NCBI GenBank assembly: GCA_944739405.2
Contig: OX123190.2
Span: 24,588,807-24,652,806, forward strand
Length of the DNA stretch: 64,000 bases
DNA from: Euclidia mi
Lineage: Eukaryota > Arthropoda > Insecta > Lepidoptera > Erebidae
Direction of reading: 5' to 3'
A program made the position numbers and the translations under genes. Of the stretch, positions 1-11,754 are shown in pieces (within the stretch, counting starts at the first letter, position 1; every line of letters starts with the position of its first letter). The notes beneath the pieces were generated by a model, which saw only the letters and a list, made by a program, of their open reading frames with translations, was not told the origin of the DNA and did no database searches.

Positions 1-713
1 ACATACGACGTGCCAAACGCTTGTCATATTGATCACCAATAGATCATTCTTATGCCCATGTGTGTATATTTGCCCTACATATACATAGAGTAATAAGAAC
101 GCGAGATGGCAGCGCACCCCAAAAACTTTTATAAAGAAGAACTAAGAAAAAGATAGATTAAATTCTTCGATTCTATTTAAGCGTCTAGTCCAGAAGTTTT
201 ACTTCACTATTATCCAGTACTCCGTCAGTGTAGTAGGCTGAAACTTTTTCTTTGCTTCGAGTTGGTGAAGTCGTATCAGATGAGACATATCTTAGTTACT
301 TTTTGCAATCCAAAACGATACAATAGCACCAACTTCATCTAAAGTTTTGTTATTTGGTTTCAGAAACAGACAATCTGTGCCTAGAAAGTGACTTTTTCTT
401 TGGATAAGTTGCGCATACATAATGCTACTTGTTTTTTTTTATTCTATTGTATGACGAAAGTGGTATGAGACTAGCGTTGTTACATAGATTGAATGAATAG
501 GATGGACACAGAAAACCATATAACCATAGATTAAGTAATACAGGAGTATAACTGAGTTTCTTCATTCCAACGTTATCTCAATAGCTACCAAGACTTTCAT
601 CTTACTACCGGAGCGGAGGAACGATAATCTAGTCTATTTTAGATTTCACAGAATATATACAATTACATGGAGTGATCGTTAAACCTATGCATGTTTTTAA
701 TGATTTATTTTAT

Positions 714-2577
714 ACTAGCTTTTGCCCGCGGCTTCGCGCGCGTTAATTTCGGGGTACTTAACACAAATCTACTTTCAGTCTCAAGTTGTGTGAAGACACT
801 CCTGATTATTCTAAAGACTTCCGAAACTCTATAGGGTACAAAGTAGTTCGGTCAGTAGGTATTCATGACACTATATACCTACCATTATATCTACCGAAAG
901 GTACATTGTTAATAACATCGCCTTGCATACAGTCAAATGCCAAAGCCATGTTCCAATACCTGTCCAATATACACCATTATTTTTTAATTAGTACAAAAAC
1001 TTTAAGGACAGATTAGCGAAGCTATTATTATCATATATGTGACGAAAGAATTTCATTATATCATTAAAGAGTAAAGTTATTATCATTTGTTTATTGTAGA
1101 AAATCTCACTTAAATCATAGTCATGTTTTACAATCCATTCACTAATTCATTGATAATATTCCATCCTGCTCATTCGCATTCTCTCTGTCGCATTTATGAT
1201 GTAGGTAGCAATAGAAAATAAAATGAAAAATATAATAAATGTCGGTAGTTATTTTTTAATTTTGTTAATTCTACCCTCTCCTTCATACTTCATTCGGGCT
1301 TAGGACCGGTAAAATTTATCGTTTAACAAGTAATTAAATACGGAGGTATGTAATTAGAAAGCAAACAAATATCAAAATAAAAGAAGGTGTTCTGGACTAA
1401 AAGAAAAGAGTAATTTTGGCGTATTTATGAAGTTAGAATTACCTGCTATTTACAAATATTATTTTATCATCATCATGTCAGCCTAGAGACGTCCACTGCT
1501 GGACATAGGCCTTCTTCAAGTTGTGTGGAGAACACAGACCGATTTTGAGCCGCCCGCATCAAATTATTATTTATTTAAGTACGTATTATTTACTAAACTT
1601 ACAAGTATTTCCATTGTCCTTCGAAATGTCCACCACCGTTGTCAAAAGCATCCAATATGCACTGCTTTAATTGTTTGATACTGACCGGCTCACTTTTGTA
1701 CACTCACAATAAGATGTCCATGGGTACACAGCTGCACTCGCGATTTTTCCACTCAAAAAGAACTCACGAAGCATAGCTACATACTCCCGTGATATGAACT
1801 GATATTATAGGCCATCGCGTCGGGCAAACGTAGACAAACAATTAACTTTTGCAACGAAATTAAATACGCTTACTTTCGCTAGCAATTTAGCACTGTTTGT
1901 CGCATCGTCGGGGCGTGTCGCAGGCGCAGCGGGGCGTGGGGAGGTTTGGAAATTTATCAATGGTTCATTTTACTATGATTGTGCGCGGGTCGGTCATAGT
2001 ATTAGTATTGCATTAACCAATTATTATGTATTTTTGTGGACAGTTTTGAGACAGTTTTGGGACTTAGTGTTTTTATTTTTTAACTACATAAATATGATCA
2101 GTTAAAGATACTTAGTGCTCTGTTAAATTTTTTGTACTAATTAAAAAATAGCGGTGTATATCTATAAACACTTTCGCATTTATAAATAAGTAGAGAAAAT
2201 TGTTTCAGCCGTTTAAGATAGTATATCATTATTAGTTTATATATGCGAACAATGTAATAACCGTGCATAATAAGTATGACATTATGTGTGATGTGTCAGT
2301 ACTGACAGATATACGCACATGCGCACTCAATTATTATAGCGCATGCATTCTTACTACCAAGAGGTCAATTTGGGCCGAACACACTTCTAGCCTCCCTGCT
2401 ATCCCTCCCAGTGTAATTTTTGCATCTTATGGTAGCCTATGTCCGTCTCCATGGTCCAGTATATCTCTACATCAAATTTCAACAAAATCGGTTCAGCCGT
2501 TTTAGCGTGAAAACGGAACATACATACATACAAACATACATACATACACACTTTCGAATTTATAATATTAATAGGGA
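714..2577 (+). mobile_element. Retroposon with TTTTGCCCGCGG head, split by a MITE
   Basis: The head (ACTAGCTTTTGCCCGCGG) and the tail (AAAATCGGTTCAGCCG, then CATA repeats, then TTTATAATATTAATAGGGA) are the two ends of a retroposon type very common in insect genomes. The equivalent position in copy B (about 54685) reads straight from TTTATTTTAT to GTTTGTAAGG, so this is an insertion with an observed empty site. About 675 bp belong to the retroposon and the rest is the MITE at 970-2158. A 60-codon open stretch (786 to about 967) ends in the MITE; I do not recognise its product. Confidence 0.75.
970..2158. mobile_element. 1.2-kb MITE, copy 1, TA-flanked
   Basis: The ends are imperfect inverted repeats of about 35 bp beginning TACACC and sharing TATTTTTTAATTAGTAC, with TA on each side (968-969 and 2159-2160). 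A second copy lies at 38737-39962, about 95% identical by eye, and begins and ends at the same bases, which defines the unit. It has no credible ORF. It contains CATCATCATGTCAGCC and GTCCACTGCTGGACATAGGC, a box widely repeated in Lepidoptera and, as I recall, described from non-autonomous elements there. TA duplication suggests Tc1/mariner-type mobilisation. Confidence 0.75.
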
Positions 2578-3907
2578 TTTGTAAAGTCCCCCACGATATA
2601 TCACACTATAAACGGCCCTAGTTTAACTAATTGACATAGCTTTTAAGAAACGCAATCCTAAGAAAAATAGTACACCAAAATTACAAGCAATACATTGCTG
2701 TTCCACTATATCCAAGCACATTGCTGCATGGAGCCAGGAAATATTTCAAAATGTAATTGAATTTTGCCGGCATACGCAACAAAACACCAAATAGGTCAAC
2801 GTATTTCAATTAATCATAAAACATTAATATCAGGCACACATGTGACAACTAATTACCGTATTCCGGACTGTAATTGCAATCAAATGAGACATGTGATTTG
2901 CTGCTTTACTTTCGTAAACTGTGTTAGTTGCTGTACATGGTAGTGTTACAGACTATTTTTGGGCAAATAAGATGTAGGATGATAAGAAGATCAACGATTT
3001 TTAATCTTTGCAATTCTTATAAGTACATCATAATATCATCATCATACGAGTATACATATAAATCGATTTTTCAAACTGACATAAATCACATTATTATTAG
3101 AGCCAAAACGATTAACTAAAAGCATGAACATTTGGATAGTGGCCTCCTTTTATAAAGCAAACACTCACTAAGAAAGGATTTTTAATATTTCACACCCTCC
3201 TCTTCCCCTTGGTAGGTTAAATATCTTGAAAGGCTCTTTAAAATTATGCTCATTTTGAAGCTCACGCTAAGAGAATTGCAGGCACCAGCTTGTATAGTAT
3301 ATTACATATACAGTACCAAATTTATCACTAAGCCGTGAAAAAAGAAAACAAAGTGTATCGATTACATATATCTGTCTCAGAATTACAATGTTTGTTATGT
3401 ACAAATGGATCCATGTCATTGTCTTAGGTAACAACAAACAAGTAACGAGGAACTAATTGCTTGTATTTGTACTAAACTATTGTATTACAAGCTGTAATGA
3501 TAATACACAATGTACCAACAACGCATGTATACTCATCAAACAAGGGTAATTTCAAATCACATAATTGCCAATGCCCACAAAAGATATGAGCCGCTTGATA
3601 TTTCAAGATAGTACGCAGTTAATGTGAAATTTCGTATTTAGATAGTTGTGAGAAGCGTTCGGTCTGCATATTACTCGGCAATTCTCCAGTTGATAATACA
3701 TTTCTGGTAAAAATACAGTATTTCGGTTGGGATGTGTTTTAGGAATTATCTGCGTATGTTAAAACATATTAATTATATTTTGTTTATATGAGGTAATGGA
3801 AGATTACTCATACGTAGTAAACCGTAAACGCAATGATCCTTTATTACAGTTCCTTTTTTCTTTCTTTATAAAGAAAATACCTGCCTAAAATATACCCCGT
3901 GTCGCGG

Positions 3908-4507
3908 GCTACAAACATTTAATCAACGGAGTCAAACTACACCCGAACTCGAAACAAAAAAAGTTGGATTTTGCAGCTGGTCCATGGCAGCATTCTAACA
4001 CACAATATGGTGAGAGCAGTAATAAACAAGCCAAAAATTAAATATTATTGTCATATGCGGGCACAAAATCTGCACCATTGAACACACTGGTATCGCCAAG
4101 TCAACTGCGGTATTGTTGAATATAATATTGCCTATCATCATGTTTATTTGTAAAGTAATTACTAGAGCATTAAAAAAGCTTCTTTTTATTTATAAAATAA
4201 AGAATTTAAAATTATGAAGAGAAATATATTATTTTCTAGCCTCGCAATATTCATGCAATGACAAAGGTCAGTAGAACACTGTGGTGCAATCATATATGAA
4301 TGATTGAAAAGCTTTTAACAGCAAAACTTTAAACATTGATTGTGCTCAAACTCAGACATATATTTTGTTTGATGTATGCTGAAAATTATTATCAATATGA
4401 CTATAAAGTAGGTTTAGTTTAGAAGGTGAGATATAGCTTTGAATCAAAGCATAGTTAGATTAATATCAAGCTTGTAATCGCTATTATAAATATTATAAAA
4501 TTGTAAA
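3908..4507. other. AT-rich stretch, nothing recognised
   Basis: There is no coding-like frame, no repeat with a second copy in the window, and no RNA gene visible. Confidence 0.6.
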
Positions 4508-4640
4508 TCGTATGGCGTAGTGGTATACAAGCGGCTGCCTCGTCGTCTAGCACTTTGCCGAGTGTTGTAGGGTTGAATCCCACACGAGTCAACACTTTGT
4601 GTGATCTACAAATTGTTCTTTTGAGTATGGGCAGTATTTT
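4508..4640 (+). mobile_element. tRNA-derived SINE fragment
   Basis: An A-box-like TGGCGTAGTGGTATA is followed about 50 bp later by a B-box-like GGGTTGAATCCCAC, then by a body (ACACTTTGTGTGATCTACAA) that matches the minus-strand SINE at 49600-49850. There is no acceptor-stem pairing as in a real tRNA gene. Confidence 0.65.
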
Positions 4641-4805
4641 AGAACTACGTAAATGAAAATTATACAAGCCGATATCTCTTTCATTTTCTGTATCATATTT
4701 ATTTTATTTAATTTTCATTCAGCAACAGATAAATCAGCGGTCAAACTGAAGAAGAAGCTAGATGCTTTGTGTTGGATAGAACCACTAGTTACTGGCTTGT
4801 ACCTT

Positions 4806-4847
4806 TGTGTTGGATTATTGGTTGGTCACTACCAATAATCCAACACA
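4806..4847. repeat. Snap-back palindrome (17-bp arms)
   Basis: Exact 17-bp inverted arms (TGTGTTGGATTATTGGT and its complement) flank an 8-bp spacer. It is one of several perfect palindromes in the window that are not terminal repeats of any element. Confidence 0.8.
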
Positions 4848-5094
4848 GTCCCTTAATGTGAAAATATGTCTGCCACACAGACTATAGGGATACTACTTAT
4901 CAGAAGGCAATCTGGCCTATATAATTCGCTGGACAAGCTCTGGCTTCCTATTGGTACACAATTTGAAGCAAAATGATGTCTGACATTTCTTTTTTTTGAA
5001 TTATTAGAAGGTTGGCAAATAAATATTATGCCAATTTTATTTGGTACCCCCGCTAGGGCCTTACTTACTAACTACATTAAAAAATATTGCCAAC

Positions 5095-5285
5095 AGGAAA
5101 AAATAAAACAAAATATATTTTTTTATTATTTATTTTTCGTTTCCAAAAAATAGCCACTTGCCAACATCTTTTATAAATTGTAGATAGCACTTCTATTGAC
5201 ATTGTTTGTCGAAGAATGACATCAATTCTCAGTTTCGTTGACCAATAACGTCGTCCAACAAAGTAATCAGCTAAAAATAATTAAC
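5095..5285 (-). repeat. Exon-like repeat block, unit 1
   Basis: Read on the minus strand, the block starts with TTATTTTTAG (acceptor-like) then CTGATTAC, and ends in CTATCTACAATTTATAAAAG. Related blocks lie at 11098-11304 and at 11755-11851 continued at 14902-15005, so a unit was duplicated locally before LINEs and SINEs broke it up. After the AG, unit 1 is open for about 50 codons, with Asp-Tyr near the start as in the exons at 20230-20499. It may be a diverged exon of that gene or simply a local repeat. Confidence 0.5.
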
Positions 5286-5644
5286 AATGTTACTTATTTT
5301 GAATTTAATGCCACATTTAATGAATCCATACGAGTGGCAATGTCGCATTTTAGTGTCAAATTTTGTTGTTATTTAGAATAACATTATTTATATGGATTAT
5401 TTTTAAATTGTAATAACCAACTAAATGAAAAGTATATAATAAAGTTATAAGATTTAAACCTTATTACTAAAACAAATTGTGAACATTATTTTAACTAACT
5501 GAGCATGAACTTTTATTCCAAGCTTATTCCATTATAAAATACTCCAGCTAAGTAATGTTATTGGTAAAAAAACACAAAACATGACACATAATTGTGACGT
5601 TGCTACAGTACTCTGACAGATTCGTTTTGTGCAATGGTTCTTAA
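5286..5644. other. AT-rich stretch, nothing recognised
   Basis: No coding, RNA or repeat signal was recognised beyond a weak continuation of the local repeat unit toward 5640. Confidence 0.5.
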
Positions 5645-6250
5645 TACTAGGCATGCAATGATATTTTATACATAGATATGTTACCTCCATACTAAGCATT
5701 GTTCAAAATCCAAGCATTATTTTCTAATTGTCACAGCTACTAGTGTCACGCTCCTCGAAGAAAACCAAAAGAAAACCGTGACAGAAAAGGCCTACGACGA
5801 GGCGCAAAATTCGAGTGCATGTAACATATCTGCTTCTTATAAAATATATAAAATCCTTGCGTTACTGACTGACTGACAGACACGCTACAGCCGAAACTAT
5901 TGGGCGCAGGAAGCTGAAATTTGGCATGCATGTTCCTTGGGGGCCGTAGGGGAGCACTAAGAAGGAATTTCCCGAAATTCCCACGGGACCGGCCAAAACG
6001 GGTATATTAAAAAAATTGCAGGCGTAGCTGCTGGCGTCCTCTTGTTTGTACATTATATCATTGTAGGCATGCAATTAGATGTTACCAATGATATTTTATA
6101 CATAGATAATATGATACCTCCATACTAACCATTGTTCAAAACCCGAGCATTATTTTCTAATTGTCACTGCCACTAGTGTCACGCTCGTCGAAGAAAACCA
6201 AAAGAAAACTGACTGCATTGGTGACAGAAAAGGCCTACGACGAGTCGTAA
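5645..6250 (+). repeat. Direct repeat pair with inserted retroposon
   Basis: About 170 bp at 5645-5815 recur at 6064-6250; both contain GTGTCACGCTC(C/G)TCGAAG and AAAAGGCCTACGACGAG. Between them, 5816-6063 is an insect retroposon-like sequence (a GACTGACTGACTGACAG run, then GCTGAAATTTGGCATGCATG). The second member runs straight into the LINE coding region at 6250. Confidence 0.6.
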
Positions 6251-7444
6251 AATTCAAGGAGGAGGAAAAGGAAGATGAGTTTGATAGCAGATTATCTGAC
6301 GATTTCCAGAGGAACATAAAGTTTTTCTGGAAATCCGTTCATGCAGTTCGAGGCAAAACTCAATCCTCAGAACACACATCCATCAGAGACCAGAATGGAA
6401 TGATAGTAAATGGTGAATCGTGCTCGATGAAGAGATGAAAAGAGTATTTTGAAAGTTTATTTGAAAGAACGGCGATAGAGACACCGATAGCTGAAATGAA
6501 TGGTAATGATAGCAATGATGAAAGCGTTATTAGCGTGGATGAGATCGTGAAGGCACTGGGAAGTATGAAAGTAGGTAAGGCTGCAGGATGTGATAGGATT
6601 ACAGTCGAAATGCTGAAGGCTGGACAGGGCATCATAGTTGGTCAGTTGCAGCGGTTATACAACTTGTGCTGGAGCACCGGCCGAGTACCTAATGACTGGG
6701 CCACAGCTGTAGTTGTGCCTCTTTATAAACGAAAAGTCTTGCAACAAGACTGCAAAAACTATAGAGGCATTAGCCTTCTCAGCATTGTTGGCAAATTGTA
6801 TGCAAAGGTACTTATTGAAAGAGTTATGGAAGTAACTGACAAGAAAATATGGAATGTACAAGCGGGATTCCGAAAGGGTATGGGATGTACGGATCAGGCT
6901 TTTTCCTTGCGAAGCATAGCCGAAAAGTTTTTGGCCAAAGGTCAAAAGGTCTATTGCGCATTCTTGGATTTGGAAAAGGCTTAGTATAAAGTGGTGAGGA
7001 TTGAAATGTGGTCAATGCTGTCAATGAATGGGGTGGACAGCAGCCTCATTTGAGCTTGTGTGAGGATAAACGGGGCACACACTGACTGGTTTACCATCGA
7101 GACAGGTGTTAGACAGGGATGTGTAGCATCGCCGTGGCTGTTTAACCTCTTCATGGACAGTTGTATGCAAGATCTAAAACATAGTGACTGCGGATTAAAG
7201 ATGAATGGGTTAGTTGTCAAATGCCTCCTTTATGCTGACGATCAGGTAATTTTTGCGTCTTCAGCGGAGGAATTGCAGGAGATGTTAACAATCATACATG
7301 GTGCGTTAGAGAGGAAAGGAATGAAAGTGAATGTTAGTAAAACGAAAGTCTTTATTTTTGAAAAGGAGGAATGCGTTACGGCTTGTAATGTTTTGATCGA
7401 TGGACAACGAGTGGAGCAAGTGAATGAGTTTGTGTACTTAGGTA
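6250..7444 (+). pseudogene. RTE-like LINE, RT domain, 5' part
   Basis: The frame reads through the RT fingers and palm: a KAAGCD region at about 6575, YRGISLL at about 6760, QAGFRKGMGC at about 6860, then RQGC at about 7110 and the catalytic YADD at about 7230. It is broken by a stop within 6430-6440, TAG after LEKA near 6982, and TGA near 7052. The frame stops at VYLGT (7444) because a Tc1-type element is inserted there; it resumes at 10453 as LFTRDGK with no lost codon. The endonuclease domain is missing, so the copy is 5'-truncated as well as decayed. The long C-terminal region (GHMER, RGRPRRT) in the second part favours an RTE-like clade; exact clade not assigned. Confidence 0.85.
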
Positions 7445-7755
7445 CAGTCACGAGCATAAATATATTACTATGGGCAGATTAGCAAAAATATCTGTCCCAA
7501 GAATGAGTTCAATAATATCTGTCTGCACGTACGCAGCACAAATATCTGATATTATCAGGCAGCATAATGAAGTGGCATCAAAATTATGTGATGACAATGT
7601 CGAAGCATAAATATCTGATGTGACAGGTGGCAAAATTTTATGATCCCTTGTGGAGACCAAATATATGCAACGTTTTATATTTCTGTAATTTGCATTGATT
7701 ACGCCCTAAAAGCATAAATATGTGACACCAACTAGGTGGCAATATTATCTGACAT
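7445..7755 (+). repeat. Left terminal inverted repeat of Tc1-type element
   Basis: 311 bp, about 95% identical by eye to the reverse complement of 10140-10450. It ends at CTGACAT. Confidence 0.9.
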
Positions 7756-7849
7756 TATTTTATCTTCAATTTAATTTAAAATTTATACGAAATAGTTAAA
7801 AAAATAACAGATGTTATTTTACATATAATATAGGCTGTCGTTTTATATT

Positions 7850-8212
7850 ATACAGGTTGTAAAATGACCCTTAACGAAAACTGAAATCCCATGTTGTACC
7901 AATCACTACGAAATTTTTTTTCTTCGGCCCCATACCTGGGAAATTACTGGTTCAGGAGATATTGAGGCTCAAAGTTACTATGAAATTTTTGTAATTAGGT
8001 ACAAAATGCATTTACCCCGCCAACCTGTTCTATAGACGTCCTATGCACCCATGGATAAGTACGGTTTTCGGAAATTGCACGCGCGCACTTTTAATTGGGG
8101 ATAAAAACTAAAAAATAAAGTTTCCCAGGTTTTATTTTTGCTTTGTATGACTTGGCATGATGTCCATAACGTGTAGACTTCGGCTTGGTGATGGATCTTG
8201 AGGCACCCTGTA
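7850..8212. mobile_element. MITE with ATACAGG termini
   Basis: The left end ATACAGGTTG and right end CACCCTGTAT are near-perfect inverted termini, with TTA or TTTA beside each end, as in common insect MITEs that begin TACAGGGTG. There is no ORF. It sits inside the Tc1-type element. Confidence 0.6.
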
Positions 8213-8609
8213 TTTATGTCTAGACATATCCAATACTACGACAGAATTAAATTATTTACTAACATTATCTTATCATTCTATTTTATCTACGGCTGCCGAG
8301 TAATAGTTTAGGAATAGGGTATCGGACTGCCTAGTCAAATCAGTAACTTTTTGTCACCCGTCGAAACGCTAGTTTTGTATTTTATCAACTGCTGTACTAT
8401 TTTATGGTTTTATTTATATTAAATTTTCTGTAAGAGCAAAATTAATATTTAAGAATATTTATAGTGGTGATTTGAGACAATCTTTTTGATAAATGATAAT
8501 TTGCAATTTATTTTTAAAACTGTCCGATCCCCTATTGTTTTTTATAGTAATATATCTGGCTCCCAGACCTTACTTATTTTTTTGGATTTCATTGGATTGG
8601 CGATGAGTT

Positions 8610-8804
8610 ATGAAACAGTATCCATTTATGAAGACATACATGGATACTATTCAATGCACATATTCCATTAATTTCTCTCGAATAACACGTGAGTGGTTTA
8701 AAGTTAATACTCAAAGAGAGGCCTTAAAGTTAATAAATTTCTCTTCAGAGAGCCTTGATTTGAATCCCATTGAGAATCTGTGGAGTTCAATGTTTCAACA
8801 ATAG
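8610..8804 (+). pseudogene. Tc1/mariner transposase C-terminal relic
   Basis: The 3' half of the frame encodes SLDLNPIENLWSSM, matching the SPDLNPIENLW block around the third acidic residue of Tc1-family DDE transposases. Only about 35 recognisable residues remain, preceded by REWFKVN and followed by a stop. The upstream part of the frame has no resemblance to a transposase. Its position inside a TA-flanked, CAGT-ended element agrees with the assignment. The protein cannot be functional. Confidence 0.7.
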
Positions 8805-8961
8805 GATCCAACTCTGGCTGGAACCCATGATTTTCTACGTTGTCACACCTTTGACATTTGGGAGTAATTTCGAGGCTCGCAAGTCTGTGCTAATATAGTT
8901 CTACAATGCAAGAGAGGCTACAGGACTTACTCGATTTTAATTCATTATGTTTAATTAGATT

Positions 8962-9575
8962 TCACCGGAAGATAACAAGATCCGCAAGTTTATAAATTTA
9001 CTAGGAAATTCTAAACGGGAGATAAATTGTATTTTTTACGCCAATATTTTCGCAAATTTATCAATTTGCGACGTCTCGTGGTAAATTTATAAACTTCCTG
9101 ATTCGTAAGATTCTGAACGGTTCAACCAATCACAGAAGTTTCACATTAATTTTAAATATAACATACTGCTCTCTGATTGGTCGGTCGGTGATAATGAAGG
9201 TCGGCATCAATTCAACTTAATAGATTATGTTAGGTTTTCTTGTGACCCTGAACAGAAAAATAGGAGCCTTGCGAAGCAGAGTTCCGTTAACTTAGGCTCA
9301 TAAACATCGCTAACTTTCAGTATATTCGTTAAAGTGGCGAAAAATGGCAGTGGAGAGAGAGGCAGGAAAAAAACACGTGACTTATTCAACCAATCAAAGC
9401 GCACATGGCGTTTGGTAATTGTTTACTTATTATTTTACGCATGAATTCGTAAGTTAAGCCATTTGCGAAAAGATGGGCGTAAAATAATACAATTTATCTC
9501 TCGTTTAAAATCCTACGAAATTTTATACATTTCTTAGAAAATTATAAATTTGCGGTTCTTGTCATTCTCCGGTGA
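8962..9575. mobile_element. MITE with TCACCGGA termini
   Basis: About 100 bp at each end are diverged inverted repeats: TCACCGGAAGATAACAAGA on the left, and a right end whose complement reads TCACCGGAGAATGACAAGA. Both continue through AGATAAATTGTATT. The interior is non-coding. No clear TSD was found. Confidence 0.65.
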
Positions 9576-9715
9576 CATAAATACTCGCTTAAAATCGATA
9601 TTTTATTAAGTTCATTAGGCAAATAAAAATTAAAAAAAAAATATTACGTGTTTTTGTTCATATTCTTTGCCCGGCAAAATACATAACAATAAAACACTTT
9701 TTACCGGCGCTATAC

Positions 9716-10088
9716 TCTTCTTTCTCTTAGCGTTATCCCAGTTTCAATCTGGGGTCCGCTTACTAGTCTAACCGGATTTGGCTGAATATTAGCTTTTCCA
9801 CAGAGCGACTGCCTGTCTGACCTCCGCAACCCGAAGGGATAGCGATATTCCATGGTTTAGACTAGTGTCAGTTTATTTAGAAGGTACTGACGCCCTGTAA
9901 CGACTGTCAAAGATCTTCATGACAACCGGGACCGACGGCTTATCGTGCTCTCCGAGGCACGGGACAAGCGATAATTAACAATTCAATACGCACATAACTC
10001 CGAAAAGTGATTGGTGCGCGCCGTGGATTTGAACCCAATACCCTCTGCAGGGCAGTCTGTTGGTATATCCACTCGGCTATCGCTGCCT
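9716..10088 (-). mobile_element. tRNA-headed SINE with 18-bp TSD
   Basis: Both flanks read TTTTTACCGGCGCTATAC (9698-9715 and 10089-10106). On the minus strand the element starts GGCAGCGATAGCCGAGTGGA (A-box-like) and has GGGTTCAAATCC (B box), then a central segment CGTGCCTCGGAGAGCACG with CGTCGGTCCCGGTT, then a 3' part ending near TGGGATAACGCTAAGAG. The 3' part is also seen at 29440-29645. The central segment recurs in the 5S-headed SINE at 47139-47409. Confidence 0.85.
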
Positions 10089-10139
10089 TTTTTACCGGCG
10101 CTATACATATTATCAACTATTTTATTGTTTATAAATTGT

Positions 10140-10450
10140 ATGTCAGATATTATTGCCACCTAGTTGGTGTCACATATTTATGCTTTTAGGGCGTAATCAA
10201 TGCAAATTACAGAAATATAAAACGTTACATATATTTGCTCTCCACAAGGGAACATAAAATTTTGCCACCTGTCACATCAGATATTTATGCTTCGACATTG
10301 TCATCACATAATTTTGATGCCACTTCATTATGCTGCCTGATAATATCAGATATTTTTGCTGCGTACGTGCAGACAGATATTATTGAACTCATTCTTGGGT
10401 CAGATATTTTTGCTAATCTGCCCATAGTAATATATTTATGCTCGTGACTG
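10140..10450 (-). repeat. Right terminal inverted repeat of Tc1-type element
   Basis: Inverted partner of 7445-7755. Confidence 0.9.
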
Positions 10451-10452
10451 TA

Positions 10453-11097
10453 CGTTGTTTACAAGAGATGGTAAGAATGAAGAAGATATTGAAAAAAGAG
10501 TTAATGCAGGTAATAGAGTGAATGGAGCTCTGAAGGCATTTATGAATAGCCAAAACGTGTCCGAAAAGGCACGTTTAGCTGTGCATAGAGGGGTATTAGT
10601 ACCTACCCTCATGTACGGTAGTAAAAGTTGGGTATGGCAGAAGAGATTTGAAAGTAGAATAAATGCTGTAGAAATGAGAACACTGAGAAGTATGTGTGGT
10701 GTATCTTTGACCGGCAGAGTAAAGAATAGTGTGATAAGAGAGTAATGTGGGGTAAAAGAAGATGTAGTGACAAGCATTTAGAAAAGCATGTTAAGATGGT
10801 TTGGGCACATGGAGAGAATGGATGACGATAGACTGACAAAGAAGTTATATAAGGCAAGTGTGAATGGGACAGGACAAAGGGGAAGACCAAGGCGGACGTT
10901 CTCTGACCAGATTGGAGACATCCTGAAAAAGGGACAAGTCAGAAGTACCCTTAACAGAAGAGCATGCATGAGAAACTTGATGAGAGTGAGTGAAGCAAGA
11001 GAGGTATGTTAGGATCGTTGCAAATGGCGTTCCGTATTCTCTGCCTACCCCTCCGCGAAACAGGCGTGATTCTATGTATGTATGTATGTATGTAAAT
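10453..11097 (+). pseudogene. RTE-like LINE, 3' part with (GTAT)n tail
   Basis: This continues the LINE at 6250-7444. LFTRDGK follows VYLGT in frame, then the thumb and C-terminal region with MYGSKSW, LRWFGHMERMDDD and GRPRRTFSDQI. Stops near 10743 and 10780 and loss of the final frame near 11010 mark decay. The 3' end carries TCTGCCTACCCCTCCGCG, CAGGCGTGATTCTATG and four to five GTAT repeats. That 3' end is shared with the SINEs at 41274-41530 and 59424-59802, so this LINE family probably supplies the machinery that moves them. Confidence 0.85.
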
Positions 11098-11304
11098 GGG
11101 TTAATTTCAAACAGCCTTCTGCCAACTATCATGATGCTTGCCGATAGCTGCAATAGTAGAACGAAGCTGTTTTCTTTTATAAATTGTAGATAGTACTTCC
11201 ATTGACACTATCCAGCAGGTCGTCAAAGAATAACACTACTTCTGTATTTTCAAACTTTGGAAACTGCTGACTGTTCGTCCATCAGAGTAATCAACTGAAA
11301 GTAA
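11098..11304 (-). repeat. Exon-like repeat block, unit 2
   Basis: On the minus strand it reads ACTTTCAG, TTGATTACTCTGATGGACG and later CTATCTACAATTTATAAAAG, matching unit 1 (5095-5285) and unit 3. A minus-strand frame from ATGGAAGTACTATC stays open for about 32 codons to a TGA near 11110. It may be a degenerate exon duplicate; function unknown. Confidence 0.5.
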
Positions 11305-11615
11305 TTTTTTTTTTTTTTTTATGGCAATAGGCGGCAAACGAGCAGACGGATTGCCTGATGGTAAGCAATTACCGCCGCCCATAGACAAAAGCAACACTAC
11401 AGGAGTCACAAGTGCGTTGCCGCCCCTTGGGGTTGGGAAAAGGGATAGGATAGGATAAGGAGTGGGATCAGGGAGAAGGGATAGGGAATAGGGCCTCCGG
11501 CACTCTCACTCACCGAACGAAACGCAACAGTTTAGGTACTGTTACTTTACGGTAGTACTTCCCCGGTCGAGCCGGCCCATTCATGCTGAAATCAGCAAGG
11601 CTCTACTAAATTCTA
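11305..11615 (-). mobile_element. Poly(A)-tailed retroposon common in Lepidoptera
   Basis: It starts on the plus strand with T16, then ATGGCAATAGGCGGCAAACG and GATTGCCTGATGGTAAGCA, a motif I recognise from many lepidopteran sequences, and ends near GGGCCGGCTCGACCGGGG (as its complement). The T-run shows the 3' end lies on the left. It interrupts unit 2 of the local repeat. There is no ORF. Confidence 0.7.
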
Positions 11616-11754
11616 TTATCTATGTTACTTATCTTGCATTAATACTAGGCATACAATTAAATATTACATAATTCCTGGCTGTATTAAAAATGCCCTCTTA
11701 AGCTCTTGGTAAGTACCTACCATGATATTATTTATTCTGTTTTAACTGGCGTCA

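Larger units (their letters stand above)
1..3907 (+). repeat. Flanking segment copy A (partner of 51938-64000)
   Basis: The start of the window, about 2578-2975 and about 3508-3907 realign in order and orientation with 51938-51988, 52930-55085 and 63601-64000, at roughly 90-95% identity by eye. Copy A lacks the piggyBac, TRIM and LTR elements found in copy B. Copy B lacks the retroposon at 714-2577. Positions 2976-3507 have no counterpart in copy B, where the LTR element sits. No protein-coding gene was recognised in this segment. It could be a segmental duplication or an unmerged second haplotype. Confidence 0.8.
7445..10450 (+). mobile_element. Tc1-type element with 311-bp TIRs, TA duplication
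   Basis: The element begins CAGTCACGAGCATAAATAT and ends with its exact complement. It is flanked by TA at 7443-7444 and 10451-10452, and removing it with one TA restores the LINE reading frame. A CAGT start plus TA duplication is typical of Tc1/mariner. The inverted repeats are unusually long and contain many short AAATATCTG-like motifs in both orientations. The inside is a patchwork: MITE 7850-8212, transposase relic near 8690-8804, MITE 8962-9575 and SINE 9716-10088. Confidence 0.9.

Noticed and set aside
714..1016. A 76-codon gene starting at 786
   Set aside because: The frame's last 16 codons come from an inserted MITE and the rest lies in a retroposon; kept only as a note in that entry.
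4508..4600. A functional tRNA gene (also considered at 15756, 41274, 49780, 58310 and 59600)
   Set aside because: A- and B-box sequences are present but acceptor stems do not pair and each is followed by a SINE body.
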